DNA from: Prorocentrum cordatum
Taxonomy: Eukaryota > Sar > Dinophyceae > Prorocentrales > Prorocentraceae
Direction of reading: 5' to 3'
Assembly: GCA_963575745.1 (NCBI GenBank)
Contig: CAUYUJ010011225.1
Location: 1,046,828 to 1,110,827 of the forward strand
Length of the DNA: 64,000 bases
Shown: piece after piece, positions 51,745 to 61,639 of the stretch
Numbering within the stretch: the stretch's first letter is position 1
Layout of the letters: the number at the start of each line of letters is the position of its first letter
The notes under the pieces: model-generated
What the model was told of the DNA's origin: nothing
What the model saw: the letters and a program-made list of their open reading frames with translations, nothing else
Databases searched by the model: none
Program-made: the position numbers and the translations under genes

Positions 51745-51760
51745 TATATATTGAGAGAGA
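51610..51760. repeat. AT/TA microsatellite
   Basis: TATATACATGTATATATACA-type flanks and about 17 TA units (51,706-51,741). It is the counterpart of 8,600-8,706. Confidence 0.95.
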
Positions 51761-51894
51761 TAAATAGAGATAACCAGAGGTAATATGTGTAATGAGGGAT
51801 AGAAAGAGAGAGGGAGAGAGAGGTAGAGTGAGACTTGTGCGACGGCACTGCCGTCGATGGGAACATTGGGCGGGATGCATTATGCACCCCAGCC

Positions 51895-52182
51895 GAAACG
51901 GAACCGGAACAGTTCCAGTTCCGAACTGGAACCGGAACCGGAGCCGAATCGAGAACCAGAACCGGAGGCGGAACCAGAACCGGAACCAGTTCCAGTTCCA
52001 GTTCCAGTGCCAGGCCTGGAGTCCAGAACCGGAACCAGAACCGGAACCAGTTCGGACCCGGAGCCGAATCCAGAACCGGAACTGGAACCAGAACCAGAAT
52101 CGGAACAGTTCCAGTTCCAGTTCCAGTTCCAGTGCCGGACCCGTAGCCGAATCCAGACCCGGGACTGACACCGGAATTAGAA
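51895..52182. repeat. CCGGAA / AGTTCC hexamer array
   Basis: Some 40 copies of GGAACC, CCAGAA, AGTTCC and CCGGAA in mixed order, giving dipeptide-like false proteins (Glu-Pro, Thr-Gly-Thr or Phe-Trp) in different frames. Confidence 0.95.
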
Positions 52183-52224
52183 CCTGCTTTTCGGTTATCC
52201 CATTTCTAAGAATATTTGTCTCGC

Positions 52225-53400
52225 CCTCGCCCTGGGCGCCAATGCGACCCCACGGCCCCGAGATGGCCCCAAGATGTCCCCTGAGATGAAACCGGTGGTA
52301 TGATCCCAAGTTGACCCCGACTGCGTGGATATCCCCGAATCGACAATAACACCCCAATACGATTCCAATACCACCTCGCGACCCGAACAAGACCCACGGA
52401 CCATTCGAGGACGACCCATGACGATCCCACGACGACCCTGAAATCCCAAGATAACGGGACCATGAATGTAAATCATGAGTGGCGGTGTGCCGTTAATTTT
52501 GTTTGGGTGGGGGCTCGCGCACAGCGCGAAGCCAACAGGGCGGATCTAGGCGCGCGCTCAAGGCCCGAAGGGGCTAAACATTTCACCCAGGGCGTTCGCG
52601 AAAATGGGTGCCGAAGGGAGCCGGAATATTTGCCGTCCTGCGCGCGTTCTGCTTTGTTCCAAACCTGCATTGGCTCCAGCCATTTTTCAAGTGTTTCGCG
52701 CGGCCTGTTTTGCACCATGACTCGAAGATGCCCCTTATTTAAATATATGACCCGAAGACGCCAGTATTGCCTCAAGAGACATCGCGCGTTAGCGCATTCT
52801 GTCGGCACAGTGTTGCATGTCTGGCCCTCCCTCTGAACGCTACTGCGGAACATCCCCCGAAGCGCCGTTGTAGCGTCGCGCCTGCTCGCGTTTGATTCGG
52901 AGGGCCATTCTGGCCCGCGCTGGTTTCCAATGCCGGGCCTCGCTGCTCCGAGCCCAAACTTTTTCAGCAGGCTGCCTCTGGTAAGGGGCCAAAGCGGGGC
53001 TTGTCCCATGTACAAGGCGCCCCAGTACGACCCCGCGATTCCAGAAGACAACCGAGACGACCCAGCGATCCAAACGCGACCCCCGAACCACCCCGCGACT
53101 CCGCGGACGACCCAAAGGCAAGTGACCACGAAACCCCACGGCCATTCCCGCCAAGTCGCTCCCAGAAGAAATGGCGGGGGAGCAAATGCGAGGAGAAGGG
53201 GGAGCAGCGGGAACACGAGGGCGGGGCGATGAAGAGGAGGAGGAGGAGGAGGAGGATGAGGAGGCAAAGCGAATCAATGGGATGTTCTGGAGCGCGTTCT
53301 GACCAAGATCTCGTGGCGGATCCCTGCCTGCCAGCTGGAGACCCCCAGGACAGTCAAACATAAAACTGTCGAAAGCGTCGTAGCGTCCCTTGAGAGGGGC
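52225..53400. other. Spacer with diffuse GACCC/CGAGA phrases
   Basis: 52,230-52,450 and 53,020-53,120 repeat loose phrases (CCCCGAGATGGCCCC, GACGACCC, GCGACCC). 52,460-53,000 shows no gene. A GGA run lies at 53,233-53,263. Confidence 0.4.
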
Positions 53401-53404
53401 TTTG

Positions 53405-53778
53405 TGTGCCAAAAATGGGTGCGGTGGCCATTTGCGAACGCTGGCGTTTGGGCCTTCGGTGGGGTTCCCCATGGGGCCACGAAACGTGTGAGGGGTGTGC
53501 CAAAATGGGTGCGGTGGCCGCGCGCGAACGCTGGCATTTGGGCCTTTGGTGGGGTTCCCTGGGGCCACGAAGCGTGTGAGGAATGTGCCAAAATGGGTGC
53601 AGTGGCCGCGCGCGAACGCTGGCATTTGGGCCTTTGGTGGGGGCTCCCTATGGGGCCATGAAGCGTGTGAGGGGCGTGCCAAAATGGGTAACGTGGCCGC
53701 ATGCGAACGCTGGCATTTCGGCCTTCGGTGGGGCTCCCTATGGGGCCACGAAGCGCGTGAGGGATGTGTCAAAGTGAG
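53405..53778. repeat. 88-91-bp satellite, four units, inverted relative of 22.6-22.9 kb
   Basis: GCGAACGCTGGC starts at 53,434, 53,524, 53,612 and 53,703. Each unit also carries GGGCCTTYGGTGGGGYTCCC, TGGGGCCACGAARCGTGTGA and GGGGYGTGCCAAAATGGGT. Reverse-complemented, CTCACACGTTTCGTGGCCCC, ATGG and CCACCGAAGGCCC match the array at 22,594-22,915. Confidence 0.93.
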
Positions 53779-54699
53779 GGAGGGGGTGAAAGGAGGAGGG
53801 AGGGGGCAGCGGGAGGAGGAGTGAATGCGGGAGCGTCTCTTCAAAACGAGGAAGCAACACCACAGGATGGTTGGGAAAAAGAGAAAGAGTAGTGATACAG
53901 AAAGAGAGAGTGAGAGAGACAGAGAGAGAGAGATAACACTAAAACGAGGGAGAGAGAAATAGAGAGCGCCAGGAGGGGTCAAGCAATGGCACGCTGCCCT
54001 GGGGAGCCCCTCGGCGTGTTATCCCGTTCATATTTGCGCCGGAAGGCCCGATGCTCCCTCCTCAGCTGGCCGGCGTTGATATTGTCTCTTCTCCGCCAGC
54101 GAATGCGAACACCTCTTTGGCCAGGGACATCTCCAGCACCACCCGAGGCCCCCCTGCGGTGCCAACCGCGGGGGGCGCGCGGCCGCCATGGGCGCTTGCC
54201 CGTCCGCGGCTGGCCCGCCTCCGGCGCCCGCCCGCCGCGGCGGTTCGCGGCGGTGCTTGTCGGCGCGCCACTTGCCGGTGGTGGGCTGGGGCCATGCCGT
54301 CGTCGCCCCCACCACTCGGCAAGAACAAAGTGGGTACGGAAAGAATTGGCACGAAGACCGAAAGTCCGAGGCAGGAATTTACACATGACCACCGCCTTGG
54401 GGATCGATCTTCGGGGACTTCGGCAGGCGGTGGATATGGATATGTTCGGCACCCCTGGGGCCAAAACATGTACATAGCCACCGCTCGGTGGGGTCCCAGG
54501 ACGTTGGTTCCCCAGGCGTTGGATATGGATCTATCCCCGCCTCGCAGAAAGTTGCTGCTTACCAAACCACTCCAACCCGACCCGAAGGTCCCAGGCTTCC
54601 CCAAATTTCGGGTTGGGGTTTGCGCGGGTTCCACTGTGAACGTCCCCCCACTGGAAATTGGCAGGCCCAGGGGTGGGTCAGACAGCATTCCCTGTTCAT
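53779..54699. other. Spacer with a GA tract and unresolved ORFs
   Basis: An AGAGAGAG tract lies at about 53,896-53,960. A minus frame near 54,200-54,060 (VVLEMSLAKEVFAFAGGEET) is protein-like over 25 residues only. Nothing else is supported. Confidence 0.25.
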
Positions 54700-54705
54700 G
54701 TTGAA

Positions 54706-54812
54706 CAGGACTCGCTGTCGGTGTGGCCGCCGGCGTTGTCCATTTAAGACAGACGGCCGCCTGGCCGATAGCGGCCGCTGTCGAGTTTGGACAGCATTTG
54801 TTGTGTGACATC
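54706..54812 (+). repeat. Dispersed repeat family A, copy 4
   Basis: The best-preserved copy: AACAGGACTCGCTGTCGGTG, GTTGTCCATTTAAGACAGAC, GGCCGCCTGGCCGATAGCGG and GTTTGGACAGCATTTG. Inner dyads GTCCATTTAAGAC and GCGGCCGC could fold. Confidence 0.85.
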
Positions 54813-55258
54813 GTATCCGTTCTTCCACACCCACTTGGGGCGTGGAAGCCACGGCCGCCGCCAACGTCGTCGCCGTCAGTCGGGGAGCGAAGCACGACCA
54901 CGAGGCGCACAGTATAGTGACGTTCTGCGAGGCAGGCTCGCGAGTGCCAGACGCTCAACAAACAACAGTGCACAGGGCGAAAGCCCGCACAGGGCGGCTC
55001 GCAGCCAACGCCGCCGCTGGTAGCCGTCGACGCCGTCTTCGCCGAGGGACTGGGTCCCGAGGGAGGCGGGCCGTGGAGGTCCTCCCGCGGGCTCCTCTGG
55101 GGGGCCTCCAGGGGCCCAGGGGACGCGTCGGGGTCCGGGGCCAGGCTTCGGGAGCCGCCAGCTGTGTGCCAAGTCTGCGTCGCCGCCGTGGTCGCCGTCG
55201 CCGTCGCCTCCGCCGCGCCTCCCCGCGCAGGAGGGAGGGGTGAGCAGATTGGGGGAGT
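54813..55258. other. GC-rich spacer with open frames
   Basis: Arg/Ala-rich frames on both strands by composition. No domain seen. Confidence 0.3.
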
Positions 55259-55261
55259 GGG

Positions 55262-55442
55262 GGTAGCGCGGGGCCAGGACGAGGACAAGTCCGATCCAGA
55301 GCGTTCCGGAGCGCTCTCAGGGCGTTCTGGGAACGCTCTGAGAAGGCTGCGGCGCCCGATGCATCTCCAGAGCCGCCAGGCCTCAGAGATTCTCGATGTG
55401 TGCCCACCCGCATTTATCCTCGTCCTGGCTTCGTCTTAGGAG
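55262..55442 (+). repeat. Dispersed repeat family B, copy 2
   Basis: AGCGTTCCGGAGCGCTCTCA, TCTGAGAAGGCTGCGGCGCC, CCAGAGCCGCCAGGCCTCAG and GATTCTCGAT, as at 19,372-19,560. 55,443-55,664 holds nothing recognisable. Confidence 0.8.
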
Positions 55443-55664
55443 GGCCGGTGGGAGGCCCGCGCGGGGGAGATGGACGGAAGGGCGGAGAGAGGAGGGCGAG
55501 GAAGCGGAAGTGTGGCCTTGAGGCGCGTACATTGGCGACAAATCACGCTTCTATGCAGAAGCGGCGCGCTCTGGCGCCAAATCAGTCGGCACTGGCTCCG
55601 TGTCCCACGCGCCTGCTCCAGGGATCCGTAACCCATGTTTCAGGCGGGGGAAAAAGATACGAGA

Positions 55665-55940
55665 CGCAAATAAGTGTCGATGCCCCAAAAAACGTGGAAA
55701 ATATTGGAAGTGGAGGGGAACACGAACATCCAGAACATCTTAAAGCATACAGGGGGGACCCTGGGATTAGTGTGTGTGTGTGTGCATTTGTGTGTGAGTG
55801 TGTGAGTGTGTGTGTGTGAGTGTGCGGGTGTGTCTGTGTGTGTGAGTGTGTGAGTTGTGAGTGCGTGAGTGTGTGTGTGTGTGTGTGTGTGTATGTGCTC
55901 TGTGTGTGCGCGCGCGTGTGTTTCCCTGGGCCCCTCGAAT
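55665..55940 (+). repeat. Dispersed repeat family E, copy 2, with a GT microsatellite
   Basis: The left part (AAACGTGGAAAATATTGGAA, GTGGAGGGGAACACGAACAT, CCTGGGATTAGTG) is a diverged family E copy. Within it a GT/GTGAGT tract (55,770-55,920) has expanded, followed by the CCCTGGGCCCCT also seen after the 60.7 kb copy. The nearby Cys/Val-rich frames are artefacts. Confidence 0.7.
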
Positions 55941-56157
55941 GTCAGCCTGTGCCCGAGGCAGGCAGGCAGGGAGCCAGAAGGGGACGGAGGGAGGCGGAGG
56001 GACCGGGCTGAGCGGCCGCCCGTTCTCGCGCTCTCCGTCTCCGGCTGCTGCTGCACCCGCCTGCCCCTCGTGCTGCTTGGCCCTCGGTGCCCGCCACCTG
56101 GCTGATCCTGCTCCGAGGACTCGTTTCGGCGGCGAGCGAGGGGGGGATCCAGGGGCT
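55941..56157. other. Spacer
   Basis: Nothing recognisable. Confidence 0.3.
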
Positions 56158-56334
56158 GTTTTCCACCACCGCCATACGTTGGAGGGGGAGGGGGTCTTCC
56201 TCCTCCTCCTCCTCCTCCTCCTCCTCCTCCTCCTCCTCCTCCCCCTCCTCCTCCTCCTCCTACTCCTCCTCTTCCCCCTCCAACTTATGGTGGTGGTGGT
56301 GGTGGTGGTGGTGGTGGTGGTGGTGGTGGAAAAC
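56158..56334. repeat. Fold-back element family G with a microsatellite core, copy 1
   Basis: The left end is GTTTTCCACCACCGCCATAC then TTGGAGGGGGAGGGGG. The right end is CCCCCTCCAACTTATGG then a (TGG)n run and TGGTGGAAAAC. The ends are inverted copies, and between them lies a (TCC)n tract (56,195-56,275). The right-arm GGT run has expanded to 15 units. Same architecture as 61,232-61,455. Confidence 0.85.
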
Positions 56335-56565
56335 AGGCCCGTCAGGGGAGGCGAGAAGGAGGAGGCTCTCTCAGAAGGCCGCGGGACTTCTTGGAAACCC
56401 TCGCGCCTTCTGAGAGGCGTGCTGCGCCCTCGGGGAAGGCCCGGGAGACTTCTCGTGAGGCCGGGGGACTTCCGAGCCTCCTGAGAAGGCCCGCCCTTGC
56501 TCGCTTCCTCCAGGGCGCGCCGCCTACTGTTGCCTATATTTCTCCTGCCGCCTGCCTTCTGTCGG
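56335..56565. other. Spacer with GAGAAGGC / CTTCTGAGA phrases
   Basis: Short inverted and direct phrases (TCTCAGAAGGCCGCGGGACT, CCTTCTGAGAGG, CTCCTGAGAAGGCCCGCC). No gene. Confidence 0.35.
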
Positions 56566-56786
56566 GGGCCCCCAAACAGTGTGGTGACCACACTGTGCGG
56601 TGAGTCGGTGGGGATTTTGGGGTCACCGCACGGTTTGGGGACTCGAGTCCCTCTCCGAGGATGTCTCGGGCGACAGGGGGCCTCCAGGGTCCCAAGACCG
56701 TGCGGTGACGGACCGTGCGGTGAGGTCTCTTGGGGTTCCGAGGTCACCGCACGGTCTGTCACCGCACTGTGTCGGGACTCCAAATT
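56566..56786 (+). repeat. Dispersed repeat family C, copy 2
   Basis: Full-length partner of 49,449-49,668. GGCCCCCAAACAGTGTGGTG at the left, repeated CCGTGCGGTGA / TCACCGCACGG inside, TGTCTCGGGCGACAGGGG, and CACTGTGTCGGGACTCCAAA at the right end. Confidence 0.9.
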
Positions 56787-57075
56787 TTGAGCAGACGGAG
56801 GAGGAGGAGGAGCTTCGTCGTGGCGCCCGCCCCAGGGCCTGCAGCAAGAGCCTCTCCTGCGGTCGAAGCCTGCGGATGGAGGCAGGGGATGAAGGAGAGT
56901 GAAGGAAGTAGGGGGAAGCGGCGGTTGAGGGAGGAGGAGCGGGAGGAGAGGAATACTTCACGTGCAGACGCGTGACGGAAGGAGGGACCTGGGTGGGGGT
57001 GATAGATGGACCATCGGATGGAGGGAAAGAGGGAAGAGGCAGGAGGGAGGGGGGGATGGAGTGGGGAAAATGCAA
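56787..57075. other. Spacer, purine-rich
   Basis: No gene. Minus frames here are Ser/Leu-rich by composition. Confidence 0.3.
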
Positions 57076-57400
57076 GAGGGAGGAGGAGGAGGAGGAGGAG
57101 GAGGAGGAGGAGGAGGAGGAGGAGGAGGAGGAGGAGGAGCTGAGGAGGTGAGGAGGAGGAGCTGAGGAGGAGGAGGAGGAGGAGGAGGAGGAGGGGCAGC
57201 AGAGGGAGCGGGGGGAGGGAGCTGGAAGAGGAGGAGGCGGAGCAAGGAGCAAGGAGCAATCAGGAGAGATGATGCACGGAGCGACGTATGTGTGGATGAA
57301 GGAGGAGGGGGAGTAGCAAGGAACAACGAGCAAGGAGGAGGAGGAGGAGGAGGAGGAGGAGGAGGAGGAGGAGGAGGAGGAGGAGGAGAGGGAGGAGGAT
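57076..57400. repeat. GGA purine tracts
   Basis: Three (GGA)n blocks (57,080-57,140, 57,160-57,195 and 57,330-57,390) separated by purine-rich sequence. Poly-Gly, Glu, Ser or Leu frames are artefacts. Confidence 0.97.
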
Positions 57401-57814
57401 TGGGGAGGAAGACAGCGGCGACGCACGGGTGGAGAAGCTCCCAGATGTTCCCAGGAAGACGACAGCGGCGGCGAGAAGCAAACGGGTCCCGAGGGACACA
57501 GGTCCTGGACAGGGGCCCGTGGAGGGCTTCCAGAGAGAGGGAGCCAGCAAGCCGCGATAAATCTCCAGGACCCGTTCACCTCCGGACCAGCTCCCTTAAC
57601 GAAGGTGGCAACAAATGCGACGGCGGCGGCAAAAGTGAGCGACGGAAGGAGACGGGTTGTGGGCTGCGCGGACATTCGCGCGCAAGTTTCCCGCGTAAGG
57701 TCGCGCGTTAGCGCCCTCTTCTCCACGCGGTCTGCCACGCTGGCGGCCCTCGCGAGCCGCGGCGTAGGGTCGCTATGCCTTCTCGCAGAAGACCCACTTC
57801 TTTCTACCACTCAG
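57401..57814. other. Spacer
   Basis: Nothing recognisable. The Ala-rich plus frame (57,605 onward) is compositional. Confidence 0.3.
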
Positions 57815-58042
57815 GCGGCGACGATGGCGGCGACGACGACGACGGCGACGACGACAACGGCGGCGGCGTCGGCGGCGGCGACGACGGCGACAACGGCGGA
57901 AGCGGCGACGGCGGCGACGACGGGAAGCGGCGACGGCGGCGACGACGGCGGCGGCGGCGACGAATGCGACGACGGCGACGGCGTCGGCGGTGGCGGCGCG
58001 GTGGCGACGGACGACGGCGGCGGCGGCGGCGGCTGGGCAGGG
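57815..58042. repeat. GGCGAC trinucleotide-type tract
   Basis: Degenerate GGC/GAC/GACGGC triplets for about 225 bp, encoding Asp/Gly, Arg or Ala/Thr runs. A real low-complexity exon is not excluded, but nothing supports one. Confidence 0.9.
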
Positions 58043-58195
58043 CGCGCTGGGCCTGGCCGCCGTGGCCGCCTGGGGGCCTGGGCCGCCGGCCTGGTGGGCC
58101 TCCTCCGCCCCGTCGCGCGGGCCGGCGAGGCCCCCCGTCGGCGGGGTGGGGATCTCGCCGTGAAAGGCAAAGTCAAGCACTGACGAAGCTCCCCG

Positions 58196-58475
58196 GGCTA
58201 GCCTGTAGGCTCACCAAAGATTGTTCTGAGTACCTTTTGTGGTTTGTGCGGCAATTTCTGGCTGCGGTGTTCTTGTTGTTGTGCACAGCTTTTCCTTTAA
58301 GAGCATCGCCTGCGTTTTCGAACATTTAGTTGGTTCTAAGAACACCTCGTGTCAGGCTTCTTGGAGTGCCGTTGGAATGCCGGGACGGTCGGTCCCTGCT
58401 TAGAAACACAGGCCCTGACGGATCCCGAGTTCTTCGGCGGTTTTGGCCTCCCGGCGGGGGCCCTCCGCGGCCCCC
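58196..58475 (+). repeat. Dispersed repeat family D, copy 2
   Basis: Matches 21,885-22,270 in order: CACCAAAGATTGTTCTGAGT, CTTTTGTGGTTTGTGCG, TTGGTTCTAAGAACACC, GCCGGGACGGTCGGTCCCTG and TTCTTCGGCGGTTTTGGCCT. Confidence 0.75.
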
Positions 58476-58578
58476 CGGGACCATGCGGAGCTGGTCGGGG
58501 GTCCAGGACCCATGTGCACCAGGACCCGGTCCCTTCATGCTAAGGATCTTCAGGCCTTCAGATGGGGTCTGAGTATGT

Positions 58579-58760
58579 GGGGTCGGAGGATCGTGCCGCA
58601 TCGGCGATGCATCGGCGATGCATCGGCGATGCGGCTTGATGTGGAGCCCGATTTCTCCACGCCGGCGTCGCCGATGCATCGTCGACACCGCCGATGTATC
58701 GCCGAAGCATCGCCGATGCATCGCCAGTGAATCGACGATGCGGCGCGATCTTCCGACCCC
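58579..58760. repeat. Fold-back element with a GCATCGGCGAT core
   Basis: The left arm GGGGTCGGAGGATCGTGCCG (then CATCG) pairs with the right arm CGATGCGGCGCGATCTTCCG (then ACCCC), about 22 of 25 positions. The interior is a run of 11-bp GCATCGGCGAT units that switches to the complement CGCCGATGCATCG halfway. The whole 182 bp is therefore a nested palindrome. Confidence 0.85.
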
Positions 58761-59114
58761 GTCTGCGCCGACCCCACCTGGGGGGCTTCGGCCTTTAGAT
58801 TCTCAGTACGATGGGCATGGAAAACAACAGTAATGTTAGGCCCATGATTGCAAAGGAAAGACCCCCGTCCTCTCAAGGGGGAAAGGGGACGGCTCCCAGC
58901 GGCGAAAGATGTATGGTTTCGAAAGATGTATGGTTTCTCCCTCGAAATGGTGACCCCCTGCCGGCGTTTCAGTCATTGTTGCTTGCTGTGACGTGCGTGA
59001 CGTCGGGAGATGTGGTTCTCGCGATCTTGGGCCACGCTAGTACTGTTATTGGCCCATCGGCTTTTTAGCAATGGATTCACACGACACGAAGATCCGCAGC
59101 AGATCCTGCCCCTT
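58761..59114. other. Spacer
   Basis: Contains one short direct duplication (GAAAGATGTATGGTTTC twice, 58,904-58,938). Nothing else. Confidence 0.4.
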
Positions 59115-59116
59115 TT

Positions 59117-59170
59117 GAGCAGGACTCGTTGTCGGTGTCGCCGCGGCCGATGTTGGTTTTGGACGACATG
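59117..59170 (+). repeat. Dispersed repeat family A, copy 5, internally deleted
   Basis: TTTTGAGCAGGACTCGTTGT, CGGTGTCGCCGCGGCCGATG and TTTTGGACGACATGTG keep both ends of the family but lack the middle 45 bp. Confidence 0.7.
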
Positions 59171-59590
59171 TGCTGCTGAGCATCGTGCCAATCTATCCGT
59201 GACTGCTTCCGGCGCGCCAGGGGACGAGATCGGCCGGCTCCAGCCAGGGGCCCCGGAGTTCCCAGCCGTGCAGCAGGTGGGTCCAGAGGGGAAACTCGGG
59301 GCAGCGCTAGGCGAGAACAGGCTCAGGCGTGGACGCGTCGGCCCCCGCACCCCGGCCCAGGAGCGCGCGAAATCGCTCTCGGGGGCATATCGCAGATTCA
59401 TCGGCGATGTATCGCGCCGAGTCCAGGTCGATGTTCCCCCCCCCCCCCCCCCTGAGCTGGTCCCCCCTTACGTTGCCCCTCAGAAACTTAGGAGGTGAAA
59501 AAACACACCGTCATACATACACTTTTTTGGTCTGCGGGTCGAGAGCGGGCCTGTTCTGGTTAAGAGCTAGGCGGGGCGCGCAAAGCACTA
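59171..59590. repeat. Spacer with a family F fragment
   Basis: 59,385-59,475 (CGGCGATGTATCGCGCCGAG, TCCAGGTCGATG, then poly-C) resembles the 3' part of family F and the GCGAT core of the fold-back element at 58.6 kb. No gene. Confidence 0.4.
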
Positions 59591-60314
59591 ATTGGGGAGA
59601 CAGGGTGCGGGCGGGCGGGGCCTCGGGCGGCCGGATGGAGCGGGGTGCAGGAGGTGCCGAAGAGCTTGCACAGGAAACGGTACGCCTTGGACAGGAGCCA
59701 GAGGCGAAGTTCCGGAGGGGGAGCGAAGTGGTGTTGCCGTCAACGGCGCGTCAGAATCACAATTTTCGAGTGCTGCGTGGGGAGGGACGTGACCAGGTCG
59801 ACGCCCGAGGGGTAGAGGAAGACCAGGTAGGCGAAGTGCAACAGGTGCCACCAACCGGCAAGGAGAGGCCCAGGAGATGAGGAGGACCACGAAGACGATG
59901 TGCAACGTTGTGCCACCGGGTGGTCGGTATATAGCGGCCTGGGGTGGTAGTCCAATCCACGTCCAGGTAGCAGCCAAGAGGTGCGGCCAGAAGGGCCGTC
60001 TGTGTCCGCCTGCCGCGGGCCGGGCTTGAGCCGCGCTGCCCAGGGTGAGCGGGGCCGCCGAGGCGGCAAGGTGCAGCTCCAGCACCGGGCCGGAGCCGCG
60101 CTGTGCCTGGCGCCGCCGCCATGGGAGGGGGGGAAAGCGAGCGGGGAGGGAAGAAGCGAACAGGGAGGAGAGAGGCCGGCGTCTCACGCCAGCCGAAGTC
60201 TCGCCAGCATGCACCGAGGTGCTCACGTTGGGACACGCCCCAATGCGCACAGGTAAGACCCGAGGCCCCAACGCGGGCGTGTCACGCACGTCGTTGGCGC
60301 ACCAATGCGTCGCA
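59591..60314. other. Conflicting ORFs on both strands, unresolved
   Basis: The plus frame to 59,880 (AEELAQETVRLGQEPEAKFR, NHNFRVLRGEGRDQVDARGV) and the minus frame 60,069-59,740 (LLAGWWHLLHFAYLVFLYPS, GVDLVTSLPTQHSKIVILTR, one possible membrane helix) overlap. Each is plausible over 60-70 residues, and I cannot choose. Confidence 0.25.
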
Positions 60315-60316
60315 GG

Positions 60317-60510
60317 TGGGAACAGGGGGGACACAGAGTCCCAGATCCTTGAATCTCATTCAGCCGATGGTTACAGGGGGGGCGCAGAGTCCCAGATCCT
60401 CGGGTCTCAATCGGCCGATGGGTACAGGTAGGACACAGCGTCCCAGATCCTTTGGAAACAGACGAAGGGTACAGGGGGGACACAGAGTCCCAGACCCTTG
60501 GCCGTCATAC
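60317..60510. repeat. About 50-bp tandem repeat, four units
   Basis: ACAGGGGGGACACAGAGTCC, CAGATCCTTG and CARYCGGCCGATGG recur at about 60,323, 60,374, 60,424 and 60,471 with 46-51 bp spacing. Confidence 0.9.
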
Positions 60511-60660
60511 ATACACGCCAATCGTTTAAAGTAGGTACTTCTGGATTTCCAGATCCTAGGCGCGTTCCTACTTTAAGCGTCTAGCGGTTCCTCCCTCCCC
60601 AAGGGGTGGCCGAAGACCCAATTAATTTCGAAAGCCTTCCTGCTTCATGTCTCTACCCAC
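60511..60660. other. Short imperfect inverted repeat around 60,530-60,580
   Basis: CGTTTAAAGTAGGTACTTCT (60,525 on) is mirrored by GTTCCTACTTTAAGCGTCTA (60,563 on). GTTTAAAGTAGG pairs with CCTACTTTAAGC across 22 bp containing ATTTCCAGATCCTAG. Confidence 0.5.
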
Positions 60661-60661
60661 T

Positions 60662-60820
60662 TCTTCCGACCGACGGGTAATCGTCGATTCCCAGGAGAAT
60701 GAGGAACACATGGGAAGTGGAAGGGTCGGCGACCAGCCAGATAATGTGGAACACATTTGGGAATCCTGGGATATGTGTGCATTTGTTTGTGTGTGCCCCT
60801 GGGCCCCTGCAGAAAAGGGT
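60662..60820 (+). repeat. Dispersed repeat family E, copy 3
   Basis: AATCGTCGATTCCCAGGAGA, GGAACACATGGGAAGTGG, GGAACACATTTGGGAATCCT and GGGATATGTGTGCATTTG, then CCCTGGGCCCCT as at 55.9 kb. Confidence 0.75.
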
Positions 60821-60958
60821 CATGAGTTTTCACGTTTTTATCGAGTTCCCAGGAACGCCCCCCGTCACCGGGATCGAGCAAAAAGACCAGGGACAAATAA
60901 GTTTGGCCCGGATGGTTTTCCCCTGGACAGGTTTTTCGTCCCGAGCCCGTTTTTGTGA

Positions 60959-61175
60959 CGGGCCCGAGGCCCTCTCGCATAGGGGATCGACTACAGAATT
61001 GATTTGCGCCAAACTTGATTTCCACGTCGAGCTTAAGAAACGAAGACGTATAATGTTCTTACATATATGGGTCAGTCGACGTATTTTGGTAGAGATCGAC
61101 AAACCAATCAAGTCTGGGACAAATCAATGTTGTAGTCGATCCCCTACTCGACCCGTGGAGGCCCCCACGGGCCTG
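60959..61175. repeat. Long inverted repeat, arms of about 60-70 bp
   Basis: ATAGGGGATCGACTACAGAA-TTGATTTG (from 60,978) pairs with CAAATCAATG-TTGTAGTCGATCCCCTAC (to about 61,148). ACTTGATT/AATCAAGT on the inside and GGGCCCGAGGCC/GGCCCCCACGGGCC on the outside extend the arms. The loop is about 60 bp. Confidence 0.75.
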
Positions 61176-61231
61176 ACGATGGCGAAACAGATGGCCAGAC
61201 CCTTTTCCTCCCTCCTTGGCCTGGTGGGCCC

Positions 61232-61455
61232 GTTTTCCACCACCAGCACCATACATTGGAGGGGGAAACAGGTGGCGGAGGAGGAGGAGGAAGAGGAAGA
61301 GGAAGAGGAGGAGGAGGAGGAGGAGGAGGAGGAGGGGGGACGAGGAGGAGGAGGAGGAGGACGAGGAGGAGGAGGAGGAGGAGGAGGAGGAGGCGGAGGA
61401 GGAGGAGGAGGAACCCGTCCCCCTCCAATTTCTGGTGGTGGTGGTGGTGGAAAAC
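61232..61455. repeat. Fold-back element family G with a microsatellite core, copy 2
   Basis: The left end GTTTTCCACCACCAGCACCA, TACATTGGAGGGGG is inverted at the right as CCCCCTCCAATTTCTGGTGG then TGGTGGTGGAAAAC. The core is (GGA)n with GAAGAG and GGGACGAGG interruptions (61,275-61,410). The core is on the opposite strand to copy 1, as expected for a palindromic element. Confidence 0.88.
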
Positions 61456-61639
61456 AGCTTCCTCATTGGGAAAGCGCGCCAGTGGATAACCCTGAATACA
61501 CAAAAGGGCGTGTTTGCTCGCAGAGCCCCCCCCCTTTCAAAGGGGGGTGAAATGTCCGACCCCCCCCTCCCCCCCTTAAGGACCGAAGTTTTAGGTTTGA
61601 TTTGGGTCGGGTAGTATCTGATCCTATCAGAGTATCTTT

